Positions 13,022 to 24,779 of a DNA stretch of 64,000 bases are shown piece after piece. A program made the translations under genes and the position numbers. How positions within the stretch are numbered: position 1 is the first letter of the stretch; the number at the start of each line of letters is the position of its first letter. Source of the stretch: Bisporella sp. PMI_857 (Eukaryota; Ascomycota; Leotiomycetes; Helotiales; Helotiaceae); NCBI GenBank assembly GCA_021307315.1, contig JAJSPD010000054.1, positions 1 through 64,000 on the forward strand. The letters run 5' to 3'. The notes below the pieces were generated by a model. That model was not told where the DNA came from, searched no databases, and saw nothing but the letters and a program-made list of their open reading frames with translations.

Positions 13022-16000
13022 ATGACAGCCATCGCTGTCCAGCATAACGGTGCCCACCACCAATCTCCACATTCTCCTAACGGTCCCTCCCCCCACCAAT
13101 CTCGGCCACAAAGTTATACATCGCCTAGAGGTCAGATACACAGACAAGATGCCTCGGTACAGCATGATGGGAGGCAGGTGACAAGCCAGCGATCTGTGGA
13201 CAATAATGAACGCATACGAACTATAAATGGTGGCGACTCTCCGAGTACGCGACCGGAAAGCGAGTCTTCAAAAGGAAAGCATATGCCGAGGAATGGTGAT
13301 GGAAGAGACCGCAGGCTCTCGTTACAAGCTCAGGCAGCTCCATCACATGGCACACATGCGGAATCTTCACAAGATGAATCCGAGAGAGATGTCCCTCGAT
13401 GGAGGCCAAAACCTTTGCTACAGCGGTCGAAGAGCGATTATGGGCCTCAAGGGGAGGATCGGGACTCGCATGAAGGAGAAGAAATACCTGATTATGGTGC
13501 ACGGCATGGATTCGAAGGTAGGCTGATATTATTGATGTCTTTTCTTCCTTTTCGAATTTTCACGGTGGTGTATGCTAACTTTATCAGATCATTATGCTTC
13601 AGAAGAATATGTGTCGCAGCTTGCAAATGTAAGTTGCTCTTTCCTTAGTTGATTAGTGCGGTTCCTTATCTTTTCTTAAACAATATGTTCGGGATTCTCA
13701 TCCTACATTGAATTGTTCATATTAAATATTTCTGATTTCTTGGAGTACGCATTTTCTCTTTTATCATGGATAGCACTCGTCGTAGAAGAAACAAGTCTGT
13801 CCAAAATGAGGATATATGGCCTCAATTAATTTTGGACTCCAGAGTTCGAGCGATAAGCGGCCTTTGGGATGAATGTGTTCATAACTCCATTTCGAAGCAT
13901 GCTTGGGTTACTGCTAGAAGTCAATGGCCTCATGTGGCAGTAGTCGCTGACACTCGACAGAACTGGTACATGTACTTCACAGATAAGCGCCATGAAACAA
14001 CAGGCAATCCTAAGGAGTCGCCCGAGGAGATACAAGACTGGCGAATGAAGGATCGATTGAAAACAGTCTCTGCTGCTTTGGCAATATGTTTGAATATTGG
14101 GGTTGAACCACCAGACCAGTTGAAGACTTCGCCAGGTGCAAAGCTGGAAGCTTGGCAAGACCCTACACATCCCCCGGTACAAAAAGCCTTAGAGACGATA
14201 GGGAAGTCCTTGCAAGCTCAATACGAAACATTGGCCATACGGACTAGATATAAACAATATCTTGATCCGTCTGTGGAAGAGACGAAAAAGTTTTGCGTGT
14301 CTCTTCGGCGGAACGCAAAGGAAGAGAGGGTGCTGTTTCACTACAACGGTCATGGTGTGCCTAAACCAACATCATCTGGAGAGATATGGGTGTTCAACAA
14401 GAATTATACTCAGTATATTCCGGTCTCATTGTTTGACCTTCAGGCTTGGCTTCAGGCTCCAACATTTTATGTCTGGGATTGCTCGGACGCAGGAAATATT
14501 CTCTCTAACTTTACCCGTATGGCTGACAAACATCAGGAAGAAGAAGAAAAAACCGCAGAGCTTGATCCAAATTATCCTATGGTTAATTACCGGCCATATA
14601 TCCATCTCGCAGCATGCGGGAAGAAGGAGAACTTACCCACCAATCCTCAACTGCCAGCCGATGTATTCACGGCTTGTCTTACCACTCCGATTGAAATGGC
14701 GCTCTGGTACTTTGTATTGCAAAATCCCTTACCATCAAATTTATCACCCGAGCGAGCAAAAAAACTACCCGGAAGGTTGCAAGAACGAAGGACACCGCTT
14801 GGAGAACTCAACTGGATCTTTACTGCTATCACGGATACAATTGCGTGGACCACTCTTCCTCGTCCACTATTCCGACAATTCTTTCGCCAGGACCTTATGG
14901 TTGCGGCGTTGTTTAGGAATTTTCTCCTTGCCCAACGAATCATGTCGACTTATGGATGCCATCCTCAATCGTATCCAAAGTTACCCGATACCCATCAACA
15001 TCCTTTGTGGGCCAGCTGGGATCTCGCCGTTGAAATGGCTTTGTCACAACTGCCCATGTTGGAGGAGAGAGAAGCCGGCAATCGTCCAGATTACGAGTTC
15101 CAGAACTCGAGCTTCTTCACGGAACAGCTGACGGCATTTGAGGTATATTTGCAACAAGGCGCTGTCTCACAGAATCCTCCAGATCAGCTACCTGTTGTTC
15201 TTCAAGTCCTTCTTAGTCAGCAGCATAGGGTTCGAGCTTTGATCCTCCTAGGCAAATTCTTAGATATGGGACCTTGGGCCGTAAATCTAGCATTGAGCAT
15301 AGGAATTTTTCCATATGTGCTCAAGTTGTTGCAATCAGCAGCTCCGGAGCTGAAGCCGGTAATGGTTTTCATCTGGACGCGAGTTCTGGCCGTGGACATT
15401 TCTTGTCAACAAGATCTTCTCAAAGACAGTGGCTACAATTACTTTTCCAGCATCTTGAAACCCACTGAAGGACTGCCCGTCGCCAACTCTCTTGAGCACA
15501 AAGCCATGTGTGCATTTATCCTGGCTCAGCTTTGCAATGATTACAAACAGGGACAAAATGTTTGTAATCAAACTGATATCATGACATATTGCCTGGCACA
15601 TCTCCAAAATGGGGAGCATCCGCTCTTACGACAGTGGGCATGTTTGTGCATCAGCCAACTGTGGAATGACTTACCTGAAGCCAAATGGAGAGGTATCAGA
15701 GAACACGCACCATCTAAATTAGCCACTCTGGTTCAGGATACATGCTGTGAGGTTCGAGCGGCCATGCTTTATGCCATGACGACTTTCTTAGGCATTCCTG
15801 ATCTCACAGATGAAGTAGCACGAATTGAAGAAATGATATCGTGGACTGTGATCGAATTAGCTTATGATGGCAGCGCCATGGTTCGTAAAGAACTCTTGGT
15901 ATATTTCTCTAAGTTTGTACATAGATACGAAAGCAGGTTTTGGGTTGCGGCGTACGAGCAATTACAAGAAGAGCGTGAATACCGACAACATCCACCTGCA

Positions 16001-17887
16001 GATGATGGCAATGACCACAAGATGGGATTGCATTATGCAGGTCCACAAAACCGCGATGAAGATGGCGCGATCAAGGCCACAGCGCATGGAGTCGCGCATA
16101 ACTCAATTTATGCAGCTGTTTGGAAACATGTATACATCATGACTTCCGATCCGCACCCTGAAGTCCAACGTAACGCGACAATAATCATAGATGCGCTCCA
16201 CATTTCAATGCTACAAGGGCCTCTGGGACCCCATACACAGGATATTTTAGATGGTATCAATCGCCATACAGCTCGAAAGCTAGCCCCTAGTCAGTCTACG
16301 GATCCGCGCCCAGGCACGCCAGCACGTCAAGATTCATCTGCTGTGGCTCCTGCTCCGCAACCGAATTTCTTGAAAAGAACTACAAGTTACTTGTTCAACA
16401 TTCCTCTAGGTAGTTCAAGTGCTGATACTTCTCCGCAAAACACAATTAGTAGGCACCAGCCACTTTCGCCTAGCCTGCAGAGAAACCCAGCCAGAGCTCG
16501 GCCGGGCTTATTAGCTGAGTTCAACGCACCGCCAGAGCAGAATGATATTGCATCAACCCCGGGGTTTTATGGAGCCGCACCAGAGCCTATGTCTGGTGGT
16601 TTTAAACCTCGGCAGATGTCAGAAGCACCTGTCATTCCTCTCAAAAGTGCCTTCCTAAGGTTTTCAATAGAATACTTTCGCGAGCCGCAAATGAAGCCCA
16701 ATGAAGCCGAAGAACCTGGAAGCACAGATTACAATGAGAGGCTTTGGAGGCGATCACGTAATGAAGCCATACTACGAGAAACCCAACCCCAGAAAGAAAT
16801 AGCAGGAAATGGGAGATGGAACAATTCTGTGGGGTTCTTCAACAATCAAAGTCAGCCATCGAAAATGACGTTTCACCAATTTGAAGATCACCTCGCAGTA
16901 TCTGATGATCGTGATACTATCTGCATTTGGGATTGGAAGAAGCACGACCGCCTAAGTCGATTTTCCAATGGTAACCCAGAGGGCTCAAAGATTAGCGACA
17001 TTCGGTTCATCAACGAGGATGATCAAGCCTTCCTACTCACTGGTTCTTCCGATGGTGTAGTTCGAATCTATAGAAATTATGACTCTGACAAGAAAGTTGA
17101 GGTTGCATCAGCATGGCGGGCATTAACGCATCTACTTCCCAGCAACGTAAACTCTGGAATGGTGTTGGACTGGCAACAAGTATCGGGAAAACTCTTGGTA
17201 GCAGGGGATGTGAAGGTGATTCGAGTCTGGGCAGCGGAGCCAGAACTCTGCATCGTGGATATAAATGCTCGATCGGGATCCTGTGTCACATCGATCACAT
17301 CGGATCAAATGACTGGAAATGTCTTTGTGGCAGGTTTCGGTGATGGTGCAATTCGAGTATTTGATGCTCGCAATCGTCCACAGGAGGCTATGGTCAGGAA
17401 GTGGAGAGATGCGTCAGACAAGGTATGGGTGAAAAGTGTGCATATGCAAAGAGGTGGCCAGCGAGAACTTTTATCTGCCTATCGCAATGGCAAAGTCAAA
17501 TTATGGGATATCCGCATGGAAAAACCCTTAAGGACATTCAAGACCACGAACGATACACTGAGAACGGCAAGCACGCATGAACATCTTCCAGTATTTGCTG
17601 TGTAAGGTTTTCCGTCTAATGATGGCTTCCGATCGTAAATAATCTTGCTGACGATACTTAGTGGAACTGGCAACCATGCCGTCAAAGTGTTCAATTTCGA
17701 AGGGAGAGAGCTCTCAAAAGTTGAACCATATTCTAGTTTCCTACACCAGGCTCGTCAAGCACCCATATCAGCGACGGCATTCCATCCACATCGTATGATG
17801 TTAGCTTGTGCAGCGCGAGGTGACAATCATATTAATATTTTCACGTGTCAGGAGAAAAAGACTGGAGCACTAGGTTTAGAAATCTAA
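13022..17887 (+). CDS. KOG1: KOG1 / raptor, TORC1 scaffold subunit
   Basis: Substrate-recruiting subunit of TOR complex 1 at the vacuole. Model: exons 13022-13517, 13588-13628, 13961-17601 and 17662-17887, 1467 residues. Residues 1-165 are disordered and rich in His, Ser, Gln and Pro. The raptor N-terminal caspase-like domain begins at about 166 and carries YVSQLAN / NWYMYFTDKRHETTG, HYNGHG (about 306) and WDCSDAG (about 352). HEAT-like helices follow, then a Ser/Pro-rich linker (about 930-1020) and WD40 repeats from about 1140 to the end (for example GSSDGVVRIYRN). I placed the third exon at 13961 because it joins QLAN to NWYMYF as in other raptors and is preceded by a GCTGAC branch site. 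This makes intron 2 332 nt long although its last 195 nt are open in frame. The stop at 17887 ends a final WD40 strand. Confidence 0.92.
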
Positions 17888-18638
17888 GCAATTCTAGACA
17901 ACCGCCATTGTTTTGCGACTTTAGCTTATGTTCATTCGGCGTTGCGGACTTTATAACTCTGGGTATACAGGCAAAGTAAGGGATATATCTGCCCTCACAG
18001 AATTTTGCATGGACGGCAGTGATGCATTGGCTTTAGGGCCCTGTGGCATGGCGTTCAGGGAATTGGGAACTGTCGCTGGTACTATTACGTTGCCGCAGAA
18101 TTCATGGCTGCACAAGTGAAATGTGTGTTGCCGTTTTAATGAATAATCAACTGTACATGATTACAGCATATACCATTCCATGACCTATGTGTTAGTTCAT
18201 ATATTATTTTGACCCTGGTAGAGAAATGCCAGCTCCTACCTCTCCGCAAGCTTTCGAACACTTCTCCTGTGTCATTTGGGTTCGATAGGAGCAGACACAG
18301 CAAGTATCATGGAAGCCCTTCAAGTTTTGTTCAGATCATGCTTTACTTCAGCCAAGAATCTTCGCCTCATAATATCTGCCTTGGGGTTATCTCCCTCAAA
18401 AGCTGCTAGCAGTGCCTACCAAACATTCACGAGGCTTTCGGAGGTCAATTGGGCTTAGGCTGTCCCATTTTGTTTACATTGATTCGCAAGGCTGAGGGGT
18501 TAAATTCGCTTAGCCAGTCAACATCCTGATAGAGTCACACCGGAACCTCAACCCCACCATGAGTCAACTCCAAGGCATATAAACATTTCACACCCTCCGT
18601 ACAAACATTCTTGAGAACCAGAATAAAACCAACACGCC
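17888..18638. other. Intergenic region between KOG1 and the aspartyl-tRNA synthetase
   Basis: About 750 bases holding the KOG1 3' untranslated region and the synthetase promoter. Two short open frames (17928-18119 and 18209-18409) have no recognisable content. Nothing else is seen. Confidence 0.6.
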
Positions 18639-20717
18639 ATGTCCGAAGAACCAAAGGAACTATCAATCAATCCTGCTCCTGCGGTGGCTCCATCTGCGTC
18701 GGAGGTTCCCGCAGCTGAGGGAGATGGAGAGAGCAAGAAGGGGAAAAAAAAGGCTGAAGCGAAGGCGAAGAAAGAAGCCGAGAAGGCAAGGAAGGCTGCT
18801 GAGAGAGAAGCTGCGGCTAAAACTCCGAGTGCATCTGCTGCCGGAGAAGATCTTGCGAAGGACAATTACGGCGATGCCTCGTATCCTTCCAAAATTACAG
18901 CCCAGGCTATTCCTTTGAAGGATCTGGCCGATGAACATGTGGGCAAGACTATCAAGTTTCGAGGCATCCTTCAACAATCTAGAAAACAGGGTGCAAAGAT
19001 GGTATTCTTAGAATTGAGAGCATCAGGTTCTTTTGGAGCAAATGTTCAAACCATACAAGCGCTTGTGGTGGAGAGTGGCCACGGCGAGGTAATAGTTAGT
19101 CGACCAATGGTCAAGTGGACAGGAGGCGTAAGCCTAGAGAGTTGGATTGAAATACAGGTAGCCTCCACATATCCTGAAGTTAGTTATATGAACGGCTAGT
19201 GACTTAGAACTATCAGGCAATTGTGAAGAAGCCTGTTGAGCCTGTCAAAAGCGCAAGCATTAGCGAATTTGAACTACAAGTTCAAAAGATATATCTGGAA
19301 GCAGCAGCACCAACACAGCTCGGTGTCACTTATGACGCAGCCAACAGAGCAGCTGTAAGTTCTCTATACTAAGACTAACTGGCAAGACTAATGGGCATTA
19401 GTCTGGAAGCGGAGAGGCAGATGCTGCAGATGCTGCAGATACTGTGGAGACAAGTGAGACAAGCGGGCAGACTGGACCAGCGGTTGGGTTCTCTAAACTT
19501 TTGGATACTCCAGCTATGAGATTCCGCGCCACACTCAACAAAGTAGGACTTTTCTCCCTCAATTTACAGACTAAAGAAAGTTTGTTGATCTTGATATTTC
19601 TAGGCAATTAGCAAAGTTCGACGAACAGTAGAGATTGAATTTCGGAACTACATGGAGGACCATGACTTTGTGATATTTCATCCGCCTGCACTCATCGGAG
19701 CGGCTTCTGAAGGAGGAGCTAATGTTTTTGGTCTCAACTACTTTGATGCGAAGGCGTTCCTGGCTCAATCTCCTCAGTTCTACAAGCAGATGAAGATTGC
19801 TGGTGGTGAGCGAAGAGTCTACTGTATTGCCCCTGTTTTTAGAGCCGAGAATTCCATGACTCCTCGACATATGACAGAGGTATGTACAACTCGACTCTTA
19901 TTAAGACAGAACTAACAGGGACAACCAGTTCATTGGTCTTGATATGGAGATGGAAATCGATGAAGACTACCACGAAGTACTACGTATGCTTCAAGGCGCA
20001 CTCTTGCATATCTTCGGACGCCTGGCAGAAAAGTGTCAAGCCGAAATCGAATTCGTCCGAACAATATACCCATCTGAGCCTTTCCTTCTCCCCGAACCTG
20101 GAAAAGACCAGGAGTTGGTGCTTACATTTGCCGAAGGACAAAAGCTACTACGTGAGAAAGGTCCAAAAGAGTTTGCCAATGTCAGAGACGATGAGGATAT
20201 GTCGACGCCACAGGAGAAGGCTTTAGGAGCTCTCATCCGAAAAGAGTATAATACCGACTTCTATGTGCTCGACAAGTTTCCAACTTCGGCTAGGCCTTTC
20301 TATGCATATACCGACCCAGCCAATCCTAAGGTTACCAATGCCTACGACTTCTTCATGCGAGGACAAGAGATCTTGAGTGGAGGTAATTTTCAGAATATTT
20401 AGATTAGCGGCGATTAGAGCTAATAGAAACTACAGGCCAAAGATACCATAAACCGACAGAGCTAGAAGAATCAATAAGAGCGAAAGGCGCTGATCCTAAC
20501 AGCTCTGGTTTAAAAGAGTATGTCGATGTATTTAGAAGCGTGGGATGCCCACCACATGGAGGTGGTGGTATTGGGTATGTAATTCCCTTGGCGCATTTCA
20601 TAATCCATGATATTGATATTACATAGACTTGACAGAATTGTGGCATGGTATCTAAATCTGCCCAACGTGCAAATGGTTGCCGACTTCCCTCGCACACCAA
20701 ATCGGCTGTTCCCTTGA
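18639..20717 (+). CDS. Aspartyl-tRNA synthetase, cytosolic class IIb type, divergent
   Basis: Expected reaction: ATP-dependent charging of tRNA-Asp. Seven exons: 18639-19157, 19217-19354, 19402-19542, 19604-19879, 19929-20382, 20436-20574, 20627-20717; 585 residues. Order: a Lys/Ala/Glu-rich N-terminal extension (about 25-65) as in eukaryotic cytosolic AspRS, an OB-fold anticodon-binding domain (about 80-205), an acidic Ala/Asp/Thr-rich linker, then the catalytic core. Core motifs present: GAASEGGANVF, LAQSPQFYKQM, FRAENSMTPRHMTEF (motif 2), GLDMEME, DFFMRGQEILSGGQR and GGGGIGLDR (motif 3). Departures from the yeast enzyme as I remember it: the conserved RVIDLR stretch before motif 1 is replaced by LLDTPAMRFRA, there is one extra residue before GCPPH, and the end reads FPRTPNRLFP instead of FPRDPKRL. 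It may be the only cytosolic AspRS or a second, specialised paralogue; the sequence alone does not say. Confidence 0.88.
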
Positions 20718-22384
20718 TCCTTCTTCATGAGTCGAAATCCATTTGCATATGACAGAAGGGACGTGATATATCTCAGTAGACTGTACAGAGCAGCACAATG
20801 TCGCAATTACAGGGACAGCTGTCCAAAAGGGTTTGCGATCTCCATATACCACAGCTTCGCTCAATGTAAAATAAAGATGATGCTCACATCGATATACATT
20901 GGGCATTGCATTCACAGGTGCCACAATCTCTCTAATCAAAAATTTCCTTATCATTATGCTTTCATTCATGATCACCTGGGAGGATCTCAGTGTCTACTTT
21001 CTACAGGAGCAATATCTTGGCGGTAATCTTCTCGAGCAGGCTCGCTTACTTCAGGGGTAATTCTGTTCATTCCAGTACTCAAAGAGTAAAGAAAGAGGAC
21101 TTGGCACATGGCTCCTCGTACAAGCCTCTTGTACATGAACAATATTACGGGAAACCCAGATCGACTTTTAATTCTCTTTATCCATGACCACGTGATGTCG
21201 AGTTCAGCTGTCGTTTTCTGTGAAACATCCCCCTCTTGCCCACACATGCTCTTTTTCTTCACCTTAATCAATTCCTTAGAATTTGTGATCCACCGAAAAT
21301 AATCCCCAGCCTAAAGATTCTCAATCGAATTGCCTATCGCGTACACTACCTCCTCGTTTCTGAGAGGCTTCTGTAGTCACCTACATGATTACCTCACTTA
21401 AATTACAGCATAGCCATGTCTTTCCCACAATCTGCTGGATTCGAGACGCCGGGTGGGAAGTGGAATTTAGGCTCATAGGCATGGGCAGCGTCAAGATTCC
21501 TGCTGCGCAACACCTGGTGATTTGGGAGGGCGAGCGATGGAGATTTTGGAGAGTTTTATAAAGGTGCTTTGTAGGTTTCTTCTTTTCCTAGAGACGGTGC
21601 GAGGGAAAGGGGAGGACCTTAGGTGGGACAGAAGATTTAGGAAAGGGGGAGGGAATGAAACTAAAGGAAGCATGAAGACTAGCAAATGGGGAATAGGAAT
21701 GTGAGAGCAGAGTGCAATGGACTCCCCGGCTTCGTCGTATTTCCTTATCAATATGCAAATCTTGTTAGGTGCTAGAAGCATAAGAGCCATCTTGGGAGCC
21801 GAGATACCGCGCTTAGCTTGCGTTCAAACATTAAAGATAGCCCCGAAGCTCCTAAGCTTGGACAAGACATTCACTTAACCTTGGTTCTGATTCGGTGCTA
21901 GGTTGAGACTGTAGTATGGACCTGGGTATTATGCTGCTTTTTTTTTACGGATCTAGCTGGCATTAATATGGAACATGTGTATTTCGAGCCTTATGATACT
22001 CGAGGCGAGAAGAACTATGCCAAACGAGTGCTGAACTTGCTGGTGGGTTGAGATGCCGGATATCCTTATGAGGTCGGTTGGTCCTTCCTTTACGCATGGA
22101 GTGTATGCATCGTAGATACTAAAATGTATTACCTGATATGCCTAAAAAGAGAAGTCTTACGACATATTTGACACATTGAATATGTCACTCAAGGACGATA
22201 GTGAGATGATCAGAACATAGCGCTTTCATTTTTGGTTCATTATATTCATACAATTCAGAGCTAGATGCTCCTCAAACTCCTTAGACCATGCTCAACGCCT
22301 CAAAATGCAGAGCTTCGCTCAGAACGCCTACCCTAATGTATCGATATAAGAAAAGTAATGCATCAATGCTGAACCGTTGCTTGA
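20718..22384. other. Convergent intergenic region between AspRS and calcipressin
   Basis: About 1.7 kb between two stop codons facing each other. Overlapping short open frames on both strands match nothing. It should contain both 3' untranslated regions. A T-run lies near 21950. No other feature is recognised. Confidence 0.55.
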
Positions 22385-23143
22385 TTATTGCTCCATCAGC
22401 TCAATGGGTGGTCGGCTGGTGTGTGCAAATATAGGCTTCTCGAACTCAATCGGGCTGACAATATTTTCTCCGGTGAAGTCCTCCACCTCAATCGCCGGAA
22501 GTCCAGGGCTGTTCCCATGTTCAGATGGGTTGTAAATCATTGTCGCACTTCCACTGCGCTGCCTGCCGTCTGAGACTGCACTCATAGGGCTAGCCGGGAG
22601 ATCTGTTCGAGGTTTGTGGTGGAGCTTGGCCAAGGCCTCTGCTAAATCTTCTGCATGAACTTGCTTGTTTGGTGCATCTTCCAACCTGACTTCCCATCCA
22701 TGAGGTGGAGATGGTGGTGGTGAGATGAAAAATAGCTTTCCTGCGTCTGGCAGGTTGAGATGCTCGTCCTTGGGCGCAATGGATGTTGGGTGCCCAAAAT
22801 AGACCTTTACGCGCTCGCCCATTATCAGTTCCCCATCAAGGATCTTTTTGATCCGTATGCCCGCCTCATCGTCAAAGAGTGTGACTATTATTCGGCGGAA
22901 ACTTTTGAGAGGAGCCCACGAGTGTATTGGCGCGGAGGCGTTGATGAGCTCTTTAATGGTCTGGATGTTGTCGGGGCGGAAAATTTCTGGATTGTTGAGG
23001 TTGGTAATGAGAAGGGTGTTAGAAGGAGGAGTGGGCATTTGAAACGGCGGCATGCCAGATAGATCTATCGACATTTGTGACCGTCTCCTGGAGGCTGGCC
23101 GTGAGGGATTTTGTGAGGATGGTGGGGTACTGCGATCAGACAT
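22385..23143 (-). CDS. RCN1: Calcipressin (regulator of calcineurin, RCAN family)
   Basis: Cytosolic modulator that binds and restrains the Ca2+/calmodulin-dependent phosphatase calcineurin. It is a single uninterrupted exon of 252 residues. An RRM-like fold spans about 41-140 (TLLITNLNNPEIF, RIIVTLFDDEAG, VKVYFGHPT). The family signature follows: LFFISPPPSPPHGWEVRLED at about 137-156 with the conserved SP repeats, normally phosphorylated. PAIEVED at 216-222 resembles the PxIxIT-type calcineurin docking site. The N-terminal 40 residues are Ser/Pro/Arg-rich. Two matches to the yeast calcineurin-dependent response element lie 250 and 470 bases upstream, consistent with the known feedback in which Crz1 induces RCN1. 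It is divergent from RPB3 across 1.6 kb. Confidence 0.93.
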   Translation of the reverse strand: MSDRSTPPSSQNPSRPASRRRSQMSIDLSGMPPFQMPTPPSNTLLITNLNNPEIFRPDNIQTIKELINASAPIHSWAPLKSFRRIIVTLFDDEAGIRIKKILDGELIMGERVKVYFGHPTSIAPKDEHLNLPDAGKLFFISPPPSPPHGWEVRLEDAPNKQVHAEDLAEALAKLHHKPRTDLPASPMSAVSDGRQRSGSATMIYNPSEHGNSPGLPAIEVEDFTGENIVSPIEFEKPIFAHTSRPPIELMEQ

Positions 23144-23393
23144 GGTTGATGGTGATAACAGGTTCTGGTAGAGTTTGTCAGAAGGATGTAGGTGTATGCT
23201 GTGTTTGAAGAAGAGGTTATCAGTATGATGAGTATGCTGGATGGGCTGACCGATTTGCTGATCAAATAATCGATTCTGCTGTGATTTGCTTGGGTAGGTG
23301 ATGGTTTATATTATGTGTTGGTGTCGGTTTGGATTTACCCAGTGGCAATCGAAAGCGGATCAGTGGGCAAACGACAAGGCTGCTGCGCCTCTC

Positions 23394-23401
23394 TTGCTTC
23401 T
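23394..23401 (-). promoter_or_regulatory. Candidate calcineurin-dependent response element 1
   Basis: The minus strand reads GAGGCGCA, an exact match to the yeast Crz1 consensus GNGGC(G/T)CA. It lies 251 bases upstream of the calcipressin start codon in the same orientation as the second match. Binding in this organism is inferred. Confidence 0.4.
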
Positions 23402-23608
23402 GCTTTCGCGCCTGTTCCCCCAAGAATGTTTTGAATTCCGGCGTTTCTTACCGTACCCGTGGACGGAATGACATCCAATTACCAAGCCACTGACCTCGCC
23501 ATCGAAAACTCTGTCGTTCTAGCAGTATCCCGAGCAGTTAATCTCGCAGTGATCCGCAGGACTCGTAATGATAAGAGACGTGCGTCGTGGATAGAAGTTA
23601 TGTTTTGC

Positions 23609-23616
23609 TGAGCCTC
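23609..23616 (-). promoter_or_regulatory. Candidate calcineurin-dependent response element 2
   Basis: The minus strand reads GAGGCTCA, an exact match to GNGGC(G/T)CA. It lies 466 bases upstream of the calcipressin ATG and has the same orientation as the first match. Confidence 0.4.
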
Positions 23617-24493
23617 GCCAACACCCCCATCCTATGCCTGTGCCAAACAAGACAATTGACAACAACCGGGACTGCACTGCCTTCAAATTGAAAATGATCC
23701 GGGTCGCAAACGGGATTCCCCTCATTCCAGAAGTCTTGCCTTTGACCGCATTTGATCTACAGTTACACCACCCAACTCTTGGCTACTCCATAAACTCCAT
23801 CTCGGCGCCATATCAAAGGATTCAGTCCTTCCATCTTGGGGAGGTAATGCAGAGGGAATAGTGTTGTTTGAGCAATCCCAATTACCATCAACATCGGGTC
23901 TCTTGGGGCCCCCGTGCTATACAAATTCTCAGCATCAACAAGCCCTTACTTACACTAGTGGTGCAAAGAGCTCTGACTGAGCCTTCAACATCAAGGCTTT
24001 TTCGTGTTGGGCTTATTAGAGATATCTCACTATCCACTATCTACCTCCTAGTCCATAGAACACTCTTCATTCCTCGATAGCCTAAAGGTCGAGTCGTCGG
24101 ATTGGTTGCTGGCCCAAAGACCACAACACTATGGTGATAAGAATTCTGAGCTCGCAAATCTTCCCCGATTCTACCGCTCACCGACTCGACCAATATTGAA
24201 TCATTTGTTAGCGTCCGATATACGAAAAGCACATGCGAAGCTCTTTCTGTCTGTGAGAAATAAGACTTGGTAAAGACGCGATAGGTGCTGTAGTGATTCT
24301 ACTCAGCCTTCTCTCCGCTGTTAGTCCTACTTGGGGATGTCCTTGTCTGAGGCATTTACAGTACAGTAACCAAAATTCTTACCCGTCTAACTCACTGCAA
24401 CAGCTTGACTCTTGACTCGTTGTGATTGGCTCTCCCCATCTGTCACAGTAGTGAATAGGACTTGGCTTAGTCAGCTTTTCTTCACCAATCAAC

Positions 24494-24522
24494 TCCCCCC
24501 CCTTCTTCTTTTTTTTTTTTTT
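24494..24522. repeat. C9-TTCTTC-T(n) pyrimidine run in the RPB3 promoter
   Basis: A run of nine C is followed by a near-pure T tract. Poly(dT) and pyrimidine tracts often mark nucleosome-poor promoters in fungi. It lies about 260 bases upstream of the RPB3 start codon. Confidence 0.6.
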
Positions 24523-24779
24523 GCCAAGACTATAAGGCGGCTTTGCCTCTTCACCTCGTTCCTCAGCCTCATACCGTGTCTAAACTCGCCGTCAACTTGC
24601 AACCGCAGTTCCACAACGTCAATAACTATCTAAAGGCTCAGTACCAAAGAGGATACTCTCGTGACTACTCCTGCGCGTCTCAGCCTCGTAGTACCCCTCA
24701 GCCTTTGATATTGAGATCGTGCTTTCCTCATAGTCAACCAGAGCTGCCAAAACCTTATCGCCACCTCCGAAACGCCGTC

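Larger units (their letters stand above)
23144..24779. other. Divergent promoter region between calcipressin and RPB3
   Basis: About 1.6 kb separating divergent start codons. It contains two CDRE-consensus matches near calcipressin and a C9/T-rich run (24494-24522) about 260 bases before RPB3. The frame upstream of the RPB3 ATG is open back to about 24543, but has no ATG there and looks like leader. Confidence 0.6.

Noticed and set aside
13766..13960. ATG at 13766 as the KOG1 start
   Set aside because: The 65 residues it adds do not resemble raptor, while splicing 13628 to 13961 joins the conserved QLAN-NWYMYF in phase. It is kept only as a finding about an alternative start.
24543..24779. 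In-frame 79-codon extension upstream of RPB3
   Set aside because: The frame has no ATG before 24780 and the sequence looks like leader; RPB3 proteins start close to the conserved core.
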